Source: Augochlora pura
Lineage: Eukaryota; Arthropoda; Insecta; Hymenoptera; Halictidae
Length of the DNA stretch: 64,000 bases
Assembly: GCF_028453695.1 (NCBI RefSeq)
Contig: NC_135774.1
Span: forward strand, 9,176,001-9,240,000
Direction of reading: 5' to 3'
Each line of letters begins with the position of its first letter. The stretch's first letter is position 1. Below the pieces are notes generated by a model. The model was not told the origin of the DNA and did no database searches. It saw only the letters and a program-made list of their open reading frames with translations. The position numbers and the translations under genes were made by a program. This document shows, in pieces, positions 1-11,750 of the stretch.

Positions 1-960
1 AATGTTAATTTCACGAAATTTGTCGAGCATAATACAAATTAATAATTAGAACAAGATATGAATTATGTGTTTCGTTAATTATCAGAAATATTTGCTCGAT
101 CTTAGAAATTAAAATATATACATAGATACAAAAGGAATATTGAAAAAAATCTGGAAATATTGTTATATTATAACTAAGACAATATATTATTGTCTGTTAT
201 TGTCTATATTATGTATTAATATATTATAACTAAGACAAGAAGTCATTTTAAATTTCACTTCAATTTATTACAAATAATGAAGAAATGCTTTATTTTTCAT
301 AGAAATCTGCAGTCAAGTAATTATTATACTGCCACTTCTATTTTTTTTTATTCTAAAACTGAGTAAAAGAAATATATAACAGTGAAACTGTGGACACTGA
401 CGGATTATTTCTAATTTATTAAAATTATTACGAATACATTTTTATTTAATTCTTGTTTTATACAATTAATATAGACAATTTTTAATTTTGTTTAATTTGC
501 ATAAATATCCGCAATCTAATAAAGATTTTAGGAGTATACGAGGATCGAAAGATTAATTAATATTATAATTCTTATTAACCTTTTGCACTCGGCGCCATCA
601 TGGATGTTACCTACCGGCGCTTATAAACGTTTATATTATTATATAGTATACAATATATATGTATATATCTATATGTATATATAATATTGTTATAATAATA
701 TTCGATTTATACGATTTTGTAGACTTCGAGAAATAGTTGCAAATCGCTAATAAACTTTAATGTTCAGTCATATACTAGTCTATTCAGACTAATTTTGTTA
801 ATAAAGTTGAAACTAAATGGTTAAAATTTATCATAATAAATATTATGAAATACATTATACTATAAACATTATATTATATTTGTACTTATATCAAGTAATA
901 ACAATATTAATTATACTACTAATACTATTATTAATATAATAATATGTAATATTATACTAG
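1..960. other. AT-rich non-coding DNA
   Basis: This stretch is dominated by A/T runs and TATATA-like microrepeats, for example around 640-700 and 880-960. I see no open frame worth calling and no RNA gene. It contains one MITE end, listed separately. Confidence 0.7.
575..635 (+). mobile_element. Relic left end of a TTAA MITE (family G)
   Basis: TTAA is followed by CCTTTTGCACTCGGCGCCAT and then a GATGTTAC segment. The same order, CCCTTTGCGATC followed by a pyrimidine-rich spacer and GATGTTAC, occurs at 53603. The matching right terminal repeat is not visible, so the element is truncated or decayed. Confidence 0.4.
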
Positions 961-1450
961 TCAAAAATTATTGTATCCCGTACACGACCACCATGGCACT
1001 CGCGAGCTCCTCAAAACGTTGACGTAACCACGCCGTAAGAATTTTCCAAACCGATCGCTGGAACGTTATCGAACGGTCGCGGAATAATCAATGTCCCGGA
1101 GCACTGGTATCCTTCGTCCTGTGCAAACAGACCGGCCGCGGCAATTTTTAGAACGCCGATCCGTTACTTAAGCCATTATTTAAGAGCGCCGTGTGCCACG
1201 GGGAGGCATTAAGTCGTTTGTGAAGTGCAATGCTATCATGGCATGTCCTTGACGAACCTGTTATTGGAATTCATGGTGAGTGACACAAAAGAAGGGAAAA
1301 AACCGTAACGACGAATGGGCGAGCCTGTGTGTGCGCGCATTGTGCAGGCGAGAGGAGCCGGGTACGTACGAGAAATACAATATGGCACCTCGGTGGCATA
1401 ATGCGCGGGCTTCGCAATAGAATTACCTTCCCGTACGGTCTACACGGCGT
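960..1450. other. CpG-dense GC-rich island
   Basis: CpG dinucleotides are frequent and base composition changes abruptly from the AT-rich flanks. A consensus splice-donor-like GTGAGT follows an ATG at 1272-1274, so this could be a first exon or 5' UTR. No upstream core promoter or protein family is recognisable, so it is left as an island. Confidence 0.4.
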
Positions 1451-1680
1451 TGTGTCAGCCTCTACTAAATTCGCTTTCTAACTTGTATTTTAACCACCCG
1501 CGTCGTCCACGTTATTTTCTTTTAAAGCAGCCACTGAACATTTTCAGAATACCCCTTGATGTCAAAATTATTACTCGCGGTGTATTATTCTACTGTCGTT
1601 TCGTAGTCCGTTTGTTTCAGCTACGCCTCCGCGTTCCCACCGTTCGTTTCGGGAAGCGCAAATGTTTAGATTCATTTGAT

Positions 1681-1856
1681 GAATTAGAAATGGTTAGAGA
1701 CATTTTCAGAGGTATTGGAAATGTTTAGAGAAATTTTTAGAGAAATTAGAAATGTTTTAAAGAAATTTTTAGAGGAATTAGAAATGTTTTAAAGAAATTT
1801 TTAAATAAATTAGAAACGTTTAGACAAATCTTTAGACAAATTAGAAATGTTTTTCT
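1681..1856. repeat. Minisatellite, 31-32 bp unit, about 6 copies
   Basis: The word GAAATG/GAAACG recurs at 1687, 1718, 1749, 1781, 1813 and 1844, a spacing of 31-32 bases. Units vary by substitutions and small indels. The unit is A/T-rich with TTTAGA or TTTTAAAG following the key word. Confidence 0.8.
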
Positions 1857-2111
1857 AATTATTCTTTTATTATGTCCTCCACTTTTAACGCAATTCTGAA
1901 GTTATTAAAAATGAATTGTTTCCAATTAGCTTCATACAATAATGATAAATATAACTGCAGAATCATCATTTTTCTACGACTATGACGGACGCAATAACAA
2001 TTTGAAAAACGCATTCAACAAATACAAAACAATTTATATATAAAACCTGTTGGTAAAGTAATTTGTAAATATCGACGTACAACTTTCAATTAACTAAAGC
2101 TATAAACGAAT

Positions 2112-2217
2112 GGAATTTTTATCTATTTGCTGCAAGCGTTCTACGGAATTTTTATTTATTTGCTGCAAGCGTTGTACAGAATTTTTCTATATTTGTTGCA
2201 AGCGTTGTACAGAATTC
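2112..2217. repeat. Minisatellite, 33 bp unit, 3 copies
   Basis: GCAAGCG recurs at 2132, 2165 and 2198, exactly 33 bases apart, with flanking GAATTTTT and a TTTG(C/T)T word in each unit. This is a short, well-conserved tandem array in otherwise AT-rich non-coding DNA. Confidence 0.85.
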
Positions 2218-3060
2218 TTAGTTTACTGAAAATAACACACTCTGTTTATTATCAATTGTAGCTCATTACGTTGTAAATTCATTAACCTTGTTTCGAAGTT
2301 TTCGAACGTATTTGTTGGTTGAAAATCGTTTAGTTTTTATCACAGTGTTATACAATAGTAATTATTGCAGAAGTTAGACAGAGTTGTTGGTAGTGACGAC
2401 TATTTCGATATATTGTTTTCAACAGTAATATTTCAATAAGACGTTAGTTAACTATTTCTTAATAAAATGTCGATTTCACTCTAAAATTGGAAAGAAAATC
2501 TTGTAATTTTATACAATCGATTTTTGGTTTCTCATCATAAATCTTTATACTTAAACTTTTATTACATGGATGAAGGAAGACTCGATAGTTTCAATCAATT
2601 AAAGCGATAATGTTTAATTTCCTTTAAATCAATAACAATTTAACAGTCCTTTTTTTAGAATTTTCAGTAGAAATTTGAAAATATAGTAACTCAGAGAAGT
2701 TTATTAACACAGGAGCAGAAGAACACTCTATTTAATTTTATCAATAATTCTGTCCACCACCAACAACATTTCTATACACTAACCGACAGACTAACCGATT
2801 CTTTGATTAATATATCTGTTAAAAATCGCAGCAACAATTACTAAATTCGTTAAAAATCTAAACGAACTCGCCGTTCGGTTTTCATGTTCCCCGATTGTAT
2901 GTTAAATTCGCGTTTCGCGTCGATTTCCTGCAACCGAAATTGGTCGCATAAAATAAACAAAATAAAAAACGATAAAAAAAAAAAAAAGAAAAAAACAGAC
3001 ACGGCGACCGACAAAAATATTCGCCCTCTCGCACGCAATTTGTCCAATTTCGCTTTATCG
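2218..3060. other. AT-rich non-coding DNA
   Basis: No recognisable gene, RNA or transposon end. A short poly-A run (about 2975-2995) lies near the right edge and gives overlapping low-complexity open frames on both strands that are not credible genes. Confidence 0.6.
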
Positions 3061-3650
3061 ATATTCTAAAAGAGATTTCCGCCGCGGGGGGGTTAAACGA
3101 ATAATAATCTGTCGGCGGCCTGTTGGGAGAGCAACATTTCGGTGACATTATTTGTCAATTTAAAAACAAAATTCGAGCGCGTTAGAAACGTTGAAACATT
3201 AAAAAAAAAGCTTCGTTTTATTCGGGCGACGGTATCGCGTGCGGACCAGTGGCCGATAAAATTCAGGAAATCCACGGGATATCGAACGACGTGCTCGTTT
3301 ACCGCGCGTAAGAGACGGCGCGTGAGACAGCGTCGGTGCCGCGCGCGTCGCCATTTTCGTACGATTCTCTTTCGTCTACTTGCGTAATACGCCAGTGATT
3401 CACGAGTATTTACCACAGCGCGGAACGGAGGTCAACGTAAGCGTGACTGAACACAGCAGTCGCGAATAATTCAAACACGGCGTGCCGATAGATTTTTACG
3501 ACGGGTTTGCATTTAAATGGGCCGCGCGACTCGCTGTTACAATGCGATATTTCACGGTCGTACGACGATCGCTGGGACCGATTTCTCGATTTTCCGTGAT
3601 CTTCGGACTCTGTTGAACACGGTTGCCGAAGGAAATACAATTTCGCGTTT
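3060..3650. other. CpG-dense island
   Basis: CGCG-rich DNA that is open on both strands for 70-107 codons (for example 3093-3416 minus), as expected by chance at this composition. I see no domain motif or convincing splice pair. It may be regulatory; nothing more can be supported. Confidence 0.4.
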
Positions 3651-5188
3651 TTTTTATACTAGGTAATGAACATTAATTGTCACGCGAGGAATTAACACAA
3701 AATTATGTTTAAGAGTGAGTACAACATTGAGTAAAAATATTTGAAAAAGTATTGGAAATAGTTCTTAATATATTTATAGTATAATGTAATTATAATATGT
3801 ACAATATTGTATTCGTTATTTTAATTATAATAGTTACAATATTGTATTTATTATAATAAATATAATATATATAATTATAATGTATTATGATGTAATATAA
3901 TTTATAATTTAAAATATTTATTATATATTTGTAATATTAATTAAGTGTTTCAATGGATGCTTCATTTAACTCAAACATAACCTAAAAAGAAAAATTACTT
4001 ATGAAAATTATAATTGCTTAGAATAACAAAAATGGATACATTAAGAAACGATCAATATTTGAGCTTGTAACGAAAATTTTGATTTTGCAAGCTTGAATAA
4101 ATAGTGTCATTATTTTACTTGAGTCAAACGTTTGAAATGAGAAGTAATTTTATAATAATTAACATAATTATAAAATCCTGTGATATATCGTTTATAAAAT
4201 AATAATATTACCACTGCGAATTTTCATATAAAATAAATCTGTTTTAAATTTATTGCTTGAAAAGGTGTTGTTTAGAAATCTCTCTTCTTCGTTAATAATT
4301 TTTACTACTTGCAAATATTACAACTATAGTCTTAAATTACGTTAATTTTTCTATCACTTAAACGACTTTCCACTTCATTTGATATTTCGACAAAAACTTG
4401 GTATATTAAATATAATTATTACTTATCGTATATATATGGCGATGAAGCAGATTTACCATAATAAATAAATAAATTAATTTTTCAGTAGTTGTTATAAACT
4501 ACATTTTCAGCGCACTAAATAAACAAGTAATCAAGCAGCACCGCTGATTCACGTGACACGGAACATGTTAACAACGATAAAATATTTTCATCACAGAATT
4601 ATTAGAACCAATAGTTATTTTACTTGAAAAGAGAACTGCCAAGCCCTGCAGGAAACGGTCGGCAGCGGCGCGGAGAAAGAGAGAATCGAAATCGGACAAT
4701 GGAGAGGTAAAGAAATCGCCAGCTGTAGAACAAAATTGCCGCGACAATTAGACGGACTTCGTAAATTAAAAATACACTCCGCGTGGCGAATCGCGTGAGC
4801 GGCCGGCACAATGCTGTGAACTCGTGTTAAATAAATAATTTGCGGCCGTAAGAAAAGGCCACCCTAGAAACAACACTGAGCGGAATATTCAGTGGCGTGC
4901 AGGGGCAACGTTTCTGATTTTCTGAAGCTCGGTTATTATTAATTTTAGAGTTTCGTAATTAGCGCGAACTTGGTTCTTTCGATCGCCTTTAAATGCTCCG
5001 AACATTGCACGTTCCATTTCTAGAGCGTTTTTATACTTCGCAGGGTTATGGTAAATCGAAAATAATGTAAGACAGTGTTTGACGCTTCTGTTATTTTCTT
5101 ATTTTCAGTGGAGATTTGTTAGTTGCATAGATGCATGAAAGCTTCGTTTTAGATATAGTTTTGTAATTTATTTTTAATAATTGTAATT
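3650..5188. other. Mostly AT-rich DNA with a small island at 4640-4870
   Basis: From 3730 to 3950 the DNA is TATAAT-type simple sequence. A modest GC rise at 4640-4870 holds short overlapping minus-strand frames with hydrophobic, non-family-like translations. No gene supported. Confidence 0.55.
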
Positions 5189-5288
5189 NNNNNNNNNNNN
5201 NNNNNNNNNNNNNNNNNNNNNNNNNNNNNNNNNNNNNNNNNNNNNNNNNNNNNNNNNNNNNNNNNNNNNNNNNNNNNNNNNNNNNNNN
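5189..5288. other. Assembly gap (100 N)
   Basis: Exactly 100 N characters, the usual placeholder for a scaffold gap of unknown size. The sequence just after it (5318-5326) ends in CGAGGGTTAA, which resembles a MITE terminus, so a repeat may have caused the break. Confidence 0.98.
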
Positions 5289-6540
5289 CTGCGCAACGGC
5301 ACCGGAAGTTCGAGGGTTAAGAGACGATGGTTAATCTGTCGCCAGTGAAAACAAGGGAGAATGCAGTTCCCGTTTTACGCGCCGATCCGGCTACGTTCCG
5401 CGGACGGGAAAGGGTTTTAAACGAGGGAATAAAATTTTGCTTTGTAGAACGGAGACTGATTAATGTTTTCGAAGGCGTTTAAGATGGACGGATAAGATTG
5501 GAGTTCGCTGCCTCAGCGTCTGGCGATGATGACTATGTAAGGGCGATCATAGTTTTACACGGTACGTAAAGCCAAGGGAGCAGACGGGTTACAATGACAC
5601 TTTTAACGAGGCGATTCTGTATTATACCGTGCCGAGCGAACGCCGCTCAGTTTCTCCGCCAAACTTTTCCATCGAATCTTACGGGGAGCAGGTTTCCATG
5701 GGGTGAACAATTGCTATGCAAATATAGTAAAATATTTCGTATGCTTACGAATGTAATTAATTCGATATCTATCGAATATGATATAGTAAATGCTTTGATT
5801 AAAAAATGAGCGAAATAAAATAATAATGGGGTAGTTATATCAAATTTTTTTATTAGAACATAAATAAAATAAAAGAATAACAGATACATTAAATTTTTTT
5901 TATTAAAAGTTAAGTAACAGAAAAGACGTACTAAGATCTTTTATTAAGAAATAAACAAGATGAGAGAATAATGTAGCAAATACATAAGATTTTCTCGGTT
6001 AAAAAATAAAGAAAATAGAAGAATAAGTAAATTTAATGGTAATAATAATGTCGTTCGATAAATGTAAAAGTAAATTATGTCCGCAAACAAACCAAAGGTA
6101 CATGCTCCGTCACCCTCTGTCTTCATTAATAGACTAACAAGACATTTTAACAAACTTTAATAAGTAGTAACCTTTAATGAATAATACATTTTAATAAACG
6201 CATCATCTCCGGAGCTTACAAATTACAAACGTGCATAAAAAACAGTTTTCTTTCTAAAAACATTTACAGGAAAAATTCATTCACGTATTCAAATTAAAAA
6301 TGGTAACAAACATCCAATCGGTCCTATTATTCATTAACAGATATTTAGAATGTTACAATAGCCGTGCCGAAAATCCTTGCACTAATCACTGACTACGTTA
6401 ATTCAAAATCACTTGTAGAAAATTAACGACAAATTGAAACAGTTATTATTAATTTGACGAAGTAAAAATTAAGTTATTAACGATTTGTAAATAGAAGAAA
6501 ATGCTTTGAAAATAAATCGAAAATGCTGTTCGCTTTATTA
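5289..6540. other. Non-coding DNA: GC-richer to 5720, then AT-rich with degenerate repeats
   Basis: From about 5820 to 6010 a loose roughly 60-base pattern recurs (TTTTTTATTA or similar followed by AAATAA and AGAATAA words). It is too diverged to call a clean array. No coding region is supported. Confidence 0.5.
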
Positions 6541-7290
6541 ACTGTTCCCTTGTACCACGCAGCTTCGATAAACCCGCGCGATCCGAGCCGATAAGAAGAA
6601 ATCGAAGAAATCGTCGATCGCAAATTAATTGGGATCACGCGACGCGCACTGTCGCCGACGGCCAGTCGTCGTTTCCACCGTAGGAAATCTTTGAGATTAT
6701 CGACTGCCCGTCGCCGTTCGCATCGTCCGCGCGTAATTTCACAAGAAAGAGCCGTGTTACAACACGGTTGTAGTCATCGACGTTACGTGTGTATACGCTC
6801 ACGCCGGCGCGAGCGGCATAAAAATGTAATTTAAATGTTCATTGGACGTTAAACGGCGCCGGCGGAACGGTCATAAAGAGAGGAGAGGGCGAAGAAAAAA
6901 AAGAACAGAGGAGAGAAAAAAAGAGAGAGACGATAGGAGGCTGGATCCGCGAGTCAGTTTTCATTTAGCTTCACCTCGAAAGACGAGTTAACGATCTCCG
7001 GTTTACGTACCCTTCGCCGGGATCGCCGCCGTTTATTATAGCGCAACCGGTTGTAATGGTCACCGGTATACGATCGATCGCCGTTCCGCACTGTACAAAA
7101 TTATTACGTCATTATACGCCGTTAAATCGCGATTAACTGCGCCGCGCCGGGTAACTCAATTAAACGTTTCCTCGATACGGTAACCCCAATAAATATCAAT
7201 TCGCCTGAATAGGACCAAGTTTTTGCTGTTCCACTTGACGCACCGCGGATCGCGTGTATTCAGGCACGTGAGGGCCTATTTAGCGTTTTC
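6540..7290. other. GC-rich CpG-dense island, possible cis-regulatory block
   Basis: CpG-rich sequence interleaved with TAAT/ATTA and TTTATTATAG-like words, notably 7020-7220. Insect developmental enhancers often look like this, but that is an inference from composition only. No long frame and no splice pair is convincing. A purine tract occupies 6875-6935. Confidence 0.35.
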
Positions 7291-7296
7291 AAGCAC

Positions 7297-7520
7297 TTAA
7301 CCCTTTGCACTCGAAGCCATTTTATCTAAAAATATGAAACAATTCTTCTGGCTCATAGTATTTCTATTCTGTACAATAAAGTGCACTCTTACGCCTACGA
7401 AATTGATTCTTGCGATTTATAGCAACAAATTCACTACTCAACAATTTTTTGAAATCTCAACATTATTATTATAAAAATTATTATCGAACGCAATAGTGTA
7501 ATTTTAGTGGTGCAGATCTT
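7297..7520 (+). mobile_element. TTAA MITE family A, right end lost
   Basis: Starts TTAACCCTTTGCACTCG and continues with GAAGCCATTTTA, then a body matching the complete copy at 26261-26509, including CTCGTGATTC-like and ATTTTAGTGGTG words. The right terminal repeat after ATTTTAGTGGTG is missing. Non-autonomous: no transposase frame. The TTAA target and CCC start are typical of piggyBac-class elements. Confidence 0.75.
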
Positions 7521-8697
7521 TTTGCAAGAATTGTTCAATATAATTGCAAGAGACAGAAATGAAATAAATATAAACTGCTTCTTTGAATAATTTAGATAGG
7601 TTAGAAATAAACGACGCTATCTTATATCTCTTCTTATATCTTTACAATTTTATATTATAACTTTGTATTTTATTCTATATAAATACTTATTTTTGTCGTA
7701 AATGCATAGAATCTTGCTAGAAAGTTTAGTTGTTATATATGTCTTATATTTCTCGTTTATTATACTATATTAACTAATTTAATACTATATTAATTAAACT
7801 GTATAATCTTCAAGATCTTTAGAAATCGTCTTCGTCAATTAGGAAAAGTAAAAGTTAAATAAAACTGTGCTTCTTCTCGTAAATATTCTAATAAATTAAA
7901 CGGAAGGTAACAGTATTTATATAAATTCTCTTGAAGTCTTCAATATTCCTGAAACTCTCTATACAATAACTCCAAACAACCATAAAAATAAATACTCATA
8001 CCCACTTTCTAATTTATTCTTACTGATCAACAACTATTCAAAAAAAAAAAAAATTCCACATGATTTTCCATTTCTAAAAATAACAGAAAGAGTTCCTTAC
8101 ACAGCGTTATTGCAAACATAAAATCGCCCGTGAAAGTACAAAAATAAATGCGATAATTCATACTGGCTTTCTAATTTATTCTTATTTATTTAACAATGGC
8201 GATAAATATTCCACTGCGATTTTGCTTTTCTAAAAATAATTGTCGCGGCTGTCGAACGTTCATTGGAAGCCGTTATCTTCTCGTAAATATAAAATAATTG
8301 CGTTAAAACAGCTCGACTACACTCGCAGCTAAATGATAATTTATATTTTCCTTGGGAAGACCGTGTATGTTTGTGTGTGTGTGTGTGTGTTGGACGGGCT
8401 TTTTGAGCTTGTAAAGGGGTGTACGTGTGTAAAGCATCGCGATTGCGATGCAGCCGCGGTATTTCCAGCCGGAAATCACGTAATGCTTTAAGACTTTACA
8501 GAAGGAAATACCCGGTGTACATATACGGAAAAGTATTACATAGAGCCAAGACAAGTCACGTAAACTCCAGCCTCTATCGAATCTCATCCATGATTGCGCA
8601 ATACATCTCTTAACGTCCGCTGCACGAAAAATCAAACGGGGCTCTCTCTCTCTCTCTCTGAAACTGCCGGGTCGATATCTTGTTGAATCCACTGTGT
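7521..8697. other. AT-rich DNA with short microsatellites
   Basis: Mostly AT-rich and without gene signals. It contains (TG)n at 8372-8391 and (CT)n at about 8643-8659. A slightly GC-richer patch spans 8400-8640. The 149-codon minus-strand frame at 8303-8752 runs across both microsatellites and into a MITE, so it is not a gene. Confidence 0.6.
8372..8391. repeat. (TG)n microsatellite
   Basis: About ten uninterrupted TG dinucleotides. Confidence 0.9.
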
Positions 8698-8953
8698 TTA
8701 ACCTTTTTGCAGCCGGAGCCATTTTAACTCGAGATCCAAAATATTTTGACAAACTTGCAGCGCTTCTGTTTTACATAATCTGGCGTATTTTACATAACCT
8801 CGTGCATTTTACATATTATAGAATTTTGCGACTCAAGATTCAGTTAGCAGGCTCTTAACAATTTTTCGAATGTAGGTAAACTTGATGAAAATGATTTTGA
8901 CATGATCATTTTCAGCGGCGTCTTAGAATCGTCACTCGTTTGCAAAGGGTTGA
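8698..8953 (+). mobile_element. TTAA MITE family A, degenerate complete copy
   Basis: The left end is TTAACCTTTTTGCAGCCGGAGCCATTTTAACT in outline (8698 onwards). The right end is CACTCGTTTGCAAAGGGTTGA. Both termini match family A with substitutions, and the length of about 256 bp equals the intact copy. The body is diverged, suggesting an older insertion. Confidence 0.7.
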
Positions 8954-9391
8954 ATCTCGGTTTTAGTTTAAATATGGATGACCAATAAGAGTGTTAATAT
9001 GTTCACTAGATTAATTTAATTTATTTTGTTATTTAAGAGGCACGAAGTGGACGAAAATTATTTGTCGCCCTTTCTTCATGTTTTTAATAGTTTATTTATA
9101 TAACGTAAGCGATCGAAACATGAAAGCTACTATGGAAATAAAACGACGGCGTGTATCTTCTATAATTTATAAATTTTCAAAATGTTCCACAAGAGAAGAC
9201 AAGAAAAATTAATATTATAATATTTCTAATAGAAAATCGAATCGTATGCTGTGAATTTAAATTGTTTCGTTATAAAAATAATAATATATATAACATAAAA
9301 TATAAGGGTTGATTATTTCAAATTACGATAACAATAATGACATTGTATAAAATTTACTTCTGTTCTCCGAAATATCATAATTATATTTTCC

Positions 9392-9645
9392 TTAACCCTT
9401 TGGACTGCAACTTCTTCCACCTTTTTGCACCTTATTTCTCCTTAATATTTTCATTAATAGTTCGTTTAGATGGAAATAGATCGTTTTTGTTTCTTGCATT
9501 GTCTTTATTTAATTTCATTTCAAGTCTTTAATAACAGAAGAATTCAATTGTATTTCGATTTAGAAGAAATTAATAACATTCATATTTAGTAAATATTGCA
9601 CGAAATCTTTATTGCAAGATTCGTTATTATAGTGCAAGGGGTTAA
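9392..9645. mobile_element. TTAA MITE (family M), about 254 bp
   Basis: Begins TTAACCCTTTGGACTGCAA and ends AGTGCAAGGGGTTAA, giving imperfect terminal inverted repeats abutting TTAA on both sides. The internal sequence is AT-rich, does not match family A and encodes no transposase. Confidence 0.7.
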
Positions 9646-9731
9646 GTTACATTGACAATAATATGTATTTATAACACTTGTACTAGCTTCTATTTCCAGC
9701 ATAAACCTGACATAACCTTTTCTGCTTACAG

Positions 9732-9799
9732 ACTCCATTTTGGTTCGCTGAAAATCAAGATGGCCGGGCATCCGAGCAAACCAAGAGACAGTCATTAAC
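9732..9799 (+). other. Candidate internal exon, 68 nt
   Basis: Upstream lies a branch-point-like CTGAC (about 9707), then CCTTTTCTGCTTACAG ending at 9731. Downstream the segment is followed by GTAAGTATC, a consensus donor. Read from its first base the whole segment is open (starts TPFWFAENQD, ends KRQSL); the other two frames contain stops. It is unlike any family I know and may equally be a non-coding or 5' UTR exon. It lies in a 186-base unique interval between two MITEs. Perfect donors arise by chance several times per 64 kb, which limits confidence. Confidence 0.3.
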
Positions 9800-9831
9800 G
9801 TAAGTATCTAAAAACTGACGTAAAACCTCCA

Positions 9832-9943
9832 TTAACCCATCGAGTTCGCAACGTTTCACCATAAATTGACTCGCGCTTCTCGAAATGTGCAATGTTTACC
9901 GAACTAATAACCGACAGTAATTAGCGTCCCGCTCAAGGGTTAA
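9832..9943. mobile_element. Short TTAA MITE (family L), 112 bp
   Basis: TTAACCCATCGAGTTCGC at the left and GTCCCGCTCAAGGGTTAA at the right. The outermost 7-8 bases pair as inverted repeats and TTAA is present at both ends. The inner terminal repeat is weak, so this may be an internally deleted relative of the longer elements. Confidence 0.5.
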
Positions 9944-10514
9944 AGCAACCGGCCGACACTTGCACAGGCGCGTCCGACGTATTTGTAAGTTTTAACGAGT
10001 CAGCCGACCGAATTTCCAGCGGCGTTGCTCTCGGCTAGGGCGCGAAGGGGGTCGAAGAGCGGAATTCGCAGGGTGTGCGTGAAACAAAAACAAAAACGAA
10101 ATTGTGTCGCCGGTAATTGTTTCGCTCTTTTCCCCGTTCGGGACTAATGGCAGCCAGGGCGAAGGAGAGAGCGCGTGGCGCGGCCGTGATGTTTTACACG
10201 ACACTGTTCGTTATGACATGCTCCTCCTCTCCGTCCGCAGCGTTTACGCGTGCCCCGGGGGCGAGGAATCGACAGTTTGACGGATCGATGACCCGGCCGC
10301 GCAACGACGATCGACCCGATCTCGCCTCGCGCGGGGCATAGATTCCCGTGACAGGATTGCACGGAGGCGCAAAGGGTCCCATTATTTATGAGGGCGTAAA
10401 TCAGGATCGAGCACCGATCGGCCGAATCGATCACCCGTCAACCGCCAACACCGCGTTCCCTTTGTCGAGGAAACACTGACGAGCCCGCCTACGTATGACG
10501 CGTCCGCCTATCGC

Positions 10515-10547
<33 letters not shown>

Positions 10548-10740
10548 GATCATCATCATCATCATCATCAGCATCAGCATCGTCGTCGTCGTCCACATCC
10601 TCGTACTCATCCTGCGATCGTCGTCATCGTCCTGCCGCCGAGAAACCCGGTGGTCGATGTTCTTCGGCTTCCTAACAATCGTCAGATCTGATCAAGCCGG
10701 GATCTAAAATGGCGAACGGATGCTGCGACCGGGTGCCTCG
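9944..10740. other. CpG-dense island containing an ATC microsatellite
   Basis: High CpG density with chance open frames on both strands. A good acceptor-like pyrimidine tract ends in CAG at 10240, but no frame stays open to a donor. No gene is called. Confidence 0.4.
10513..10602. repeat. (ATC)n microsatellite with a GTC tail
   Basis: About 18 ATC units from 10515 with one GATC interruption, then CAGCAT units and (GTC)n up to 10602. Translating it gives homopolymer isoleucine or aspartate, so the 70-codon frame here is an artefact of the repeat. Confidence 0.9.
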
Positions 10741-11540
10741 CGAACAGCTGATGCGAGATGTAGGGTGGAACATAGTCTTTATTAGAACGCCGTGAATTTG
10801 AAAATATTTTTGTGCGTCGGAGTTGAGTTGGCAAATATTTGAACGTTTGGAATAAATATTTATCTGGGATAATTATTTGTGTGAATTTTTTTAGATGAAT
10901 ATTTCATTCGGATAATGATTATTTGGTTTATTTGGATAAGGGTTATTCGGTCTATTTATTCGCATAAATTTCTTTATCTGAATAAGTTGTTTGAATAGAG
11001 ATCGTATTTGAATAATAATGCGAATAATTGTTGAATATTTTTGGTTTTATGTAATTTTGTAAGAATGTTTTTGTTTGATCTCTTTTATTGTATCAAAGAT
11101 GATTAGCGTCACTGAATTAGGTTCGTTGCAAGCTAATATTAAATAAATTGTTAAGAAAGTAAGTTTTGGAAGTAAGGAATTGCATAAGAATCTGTGGTTT
11201 AGTTATTAATAATATCGGTGTATTCAATCATGTTACCAGATTTAGTTTTCTTGCTTATTCCTTTGGAATAGTTGAAGAATATTATAGTTGTTGTTATATG
11301 TATATTCTTCGATGTAACTGGAATAGATGAATTTACAATTATACAGATGTATTATTACAGTGAATAACAAGAATATTCGAAAACCAAGTGGCTTCATTTT
11401 CTTTCAAATGTTAGATTAACTGGTTTACTAGGCAATAAATTCAACAATATTTACAAAAATTGGGAATTGACAATTTTTTAGTTATTCGAGCTAATTTGTA
11501 ATTTTTGCAAAAATTGTTGTACCAACAGGACGAATGTATA

Positions 11541-11750
11541 ATTTTTCTTATATATTAGTTTTTAGAAATATTTTTCCTACATATTAGTTTCTAATAATAT
11601 TTTTCCTATATATTAATTTCTAATAATATTTTTCCTATACAGTACTTTCTAGTAATATTTTCCTACATATTAGTTTCTAACAATATTTTCCCTATACATT
11701 AGTTTCTAACAATATTTTCCCTATACATTAGTTTCCAATAATTCGAATCA
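11541..11750. repeat. Minisatellite, 29 bp unit, about 7 copies
   Basis: CCTA(C/T)A recurs at 11576, 11605, 11634, 11662, 11691 and 11720, a spacing of 28-29 bases. Each unit holds TTAGTTTCTAA(T/C)AATATTTT-like sequence. Later units are more alike than earlier ones, as in local expansion from one side. Confidence 0.85.

Noticed and set aside
10495..10707. 70-codon frame starting in the ATC repeat
   Set aside because: Poly-isoleucine translation of a microsatellite.
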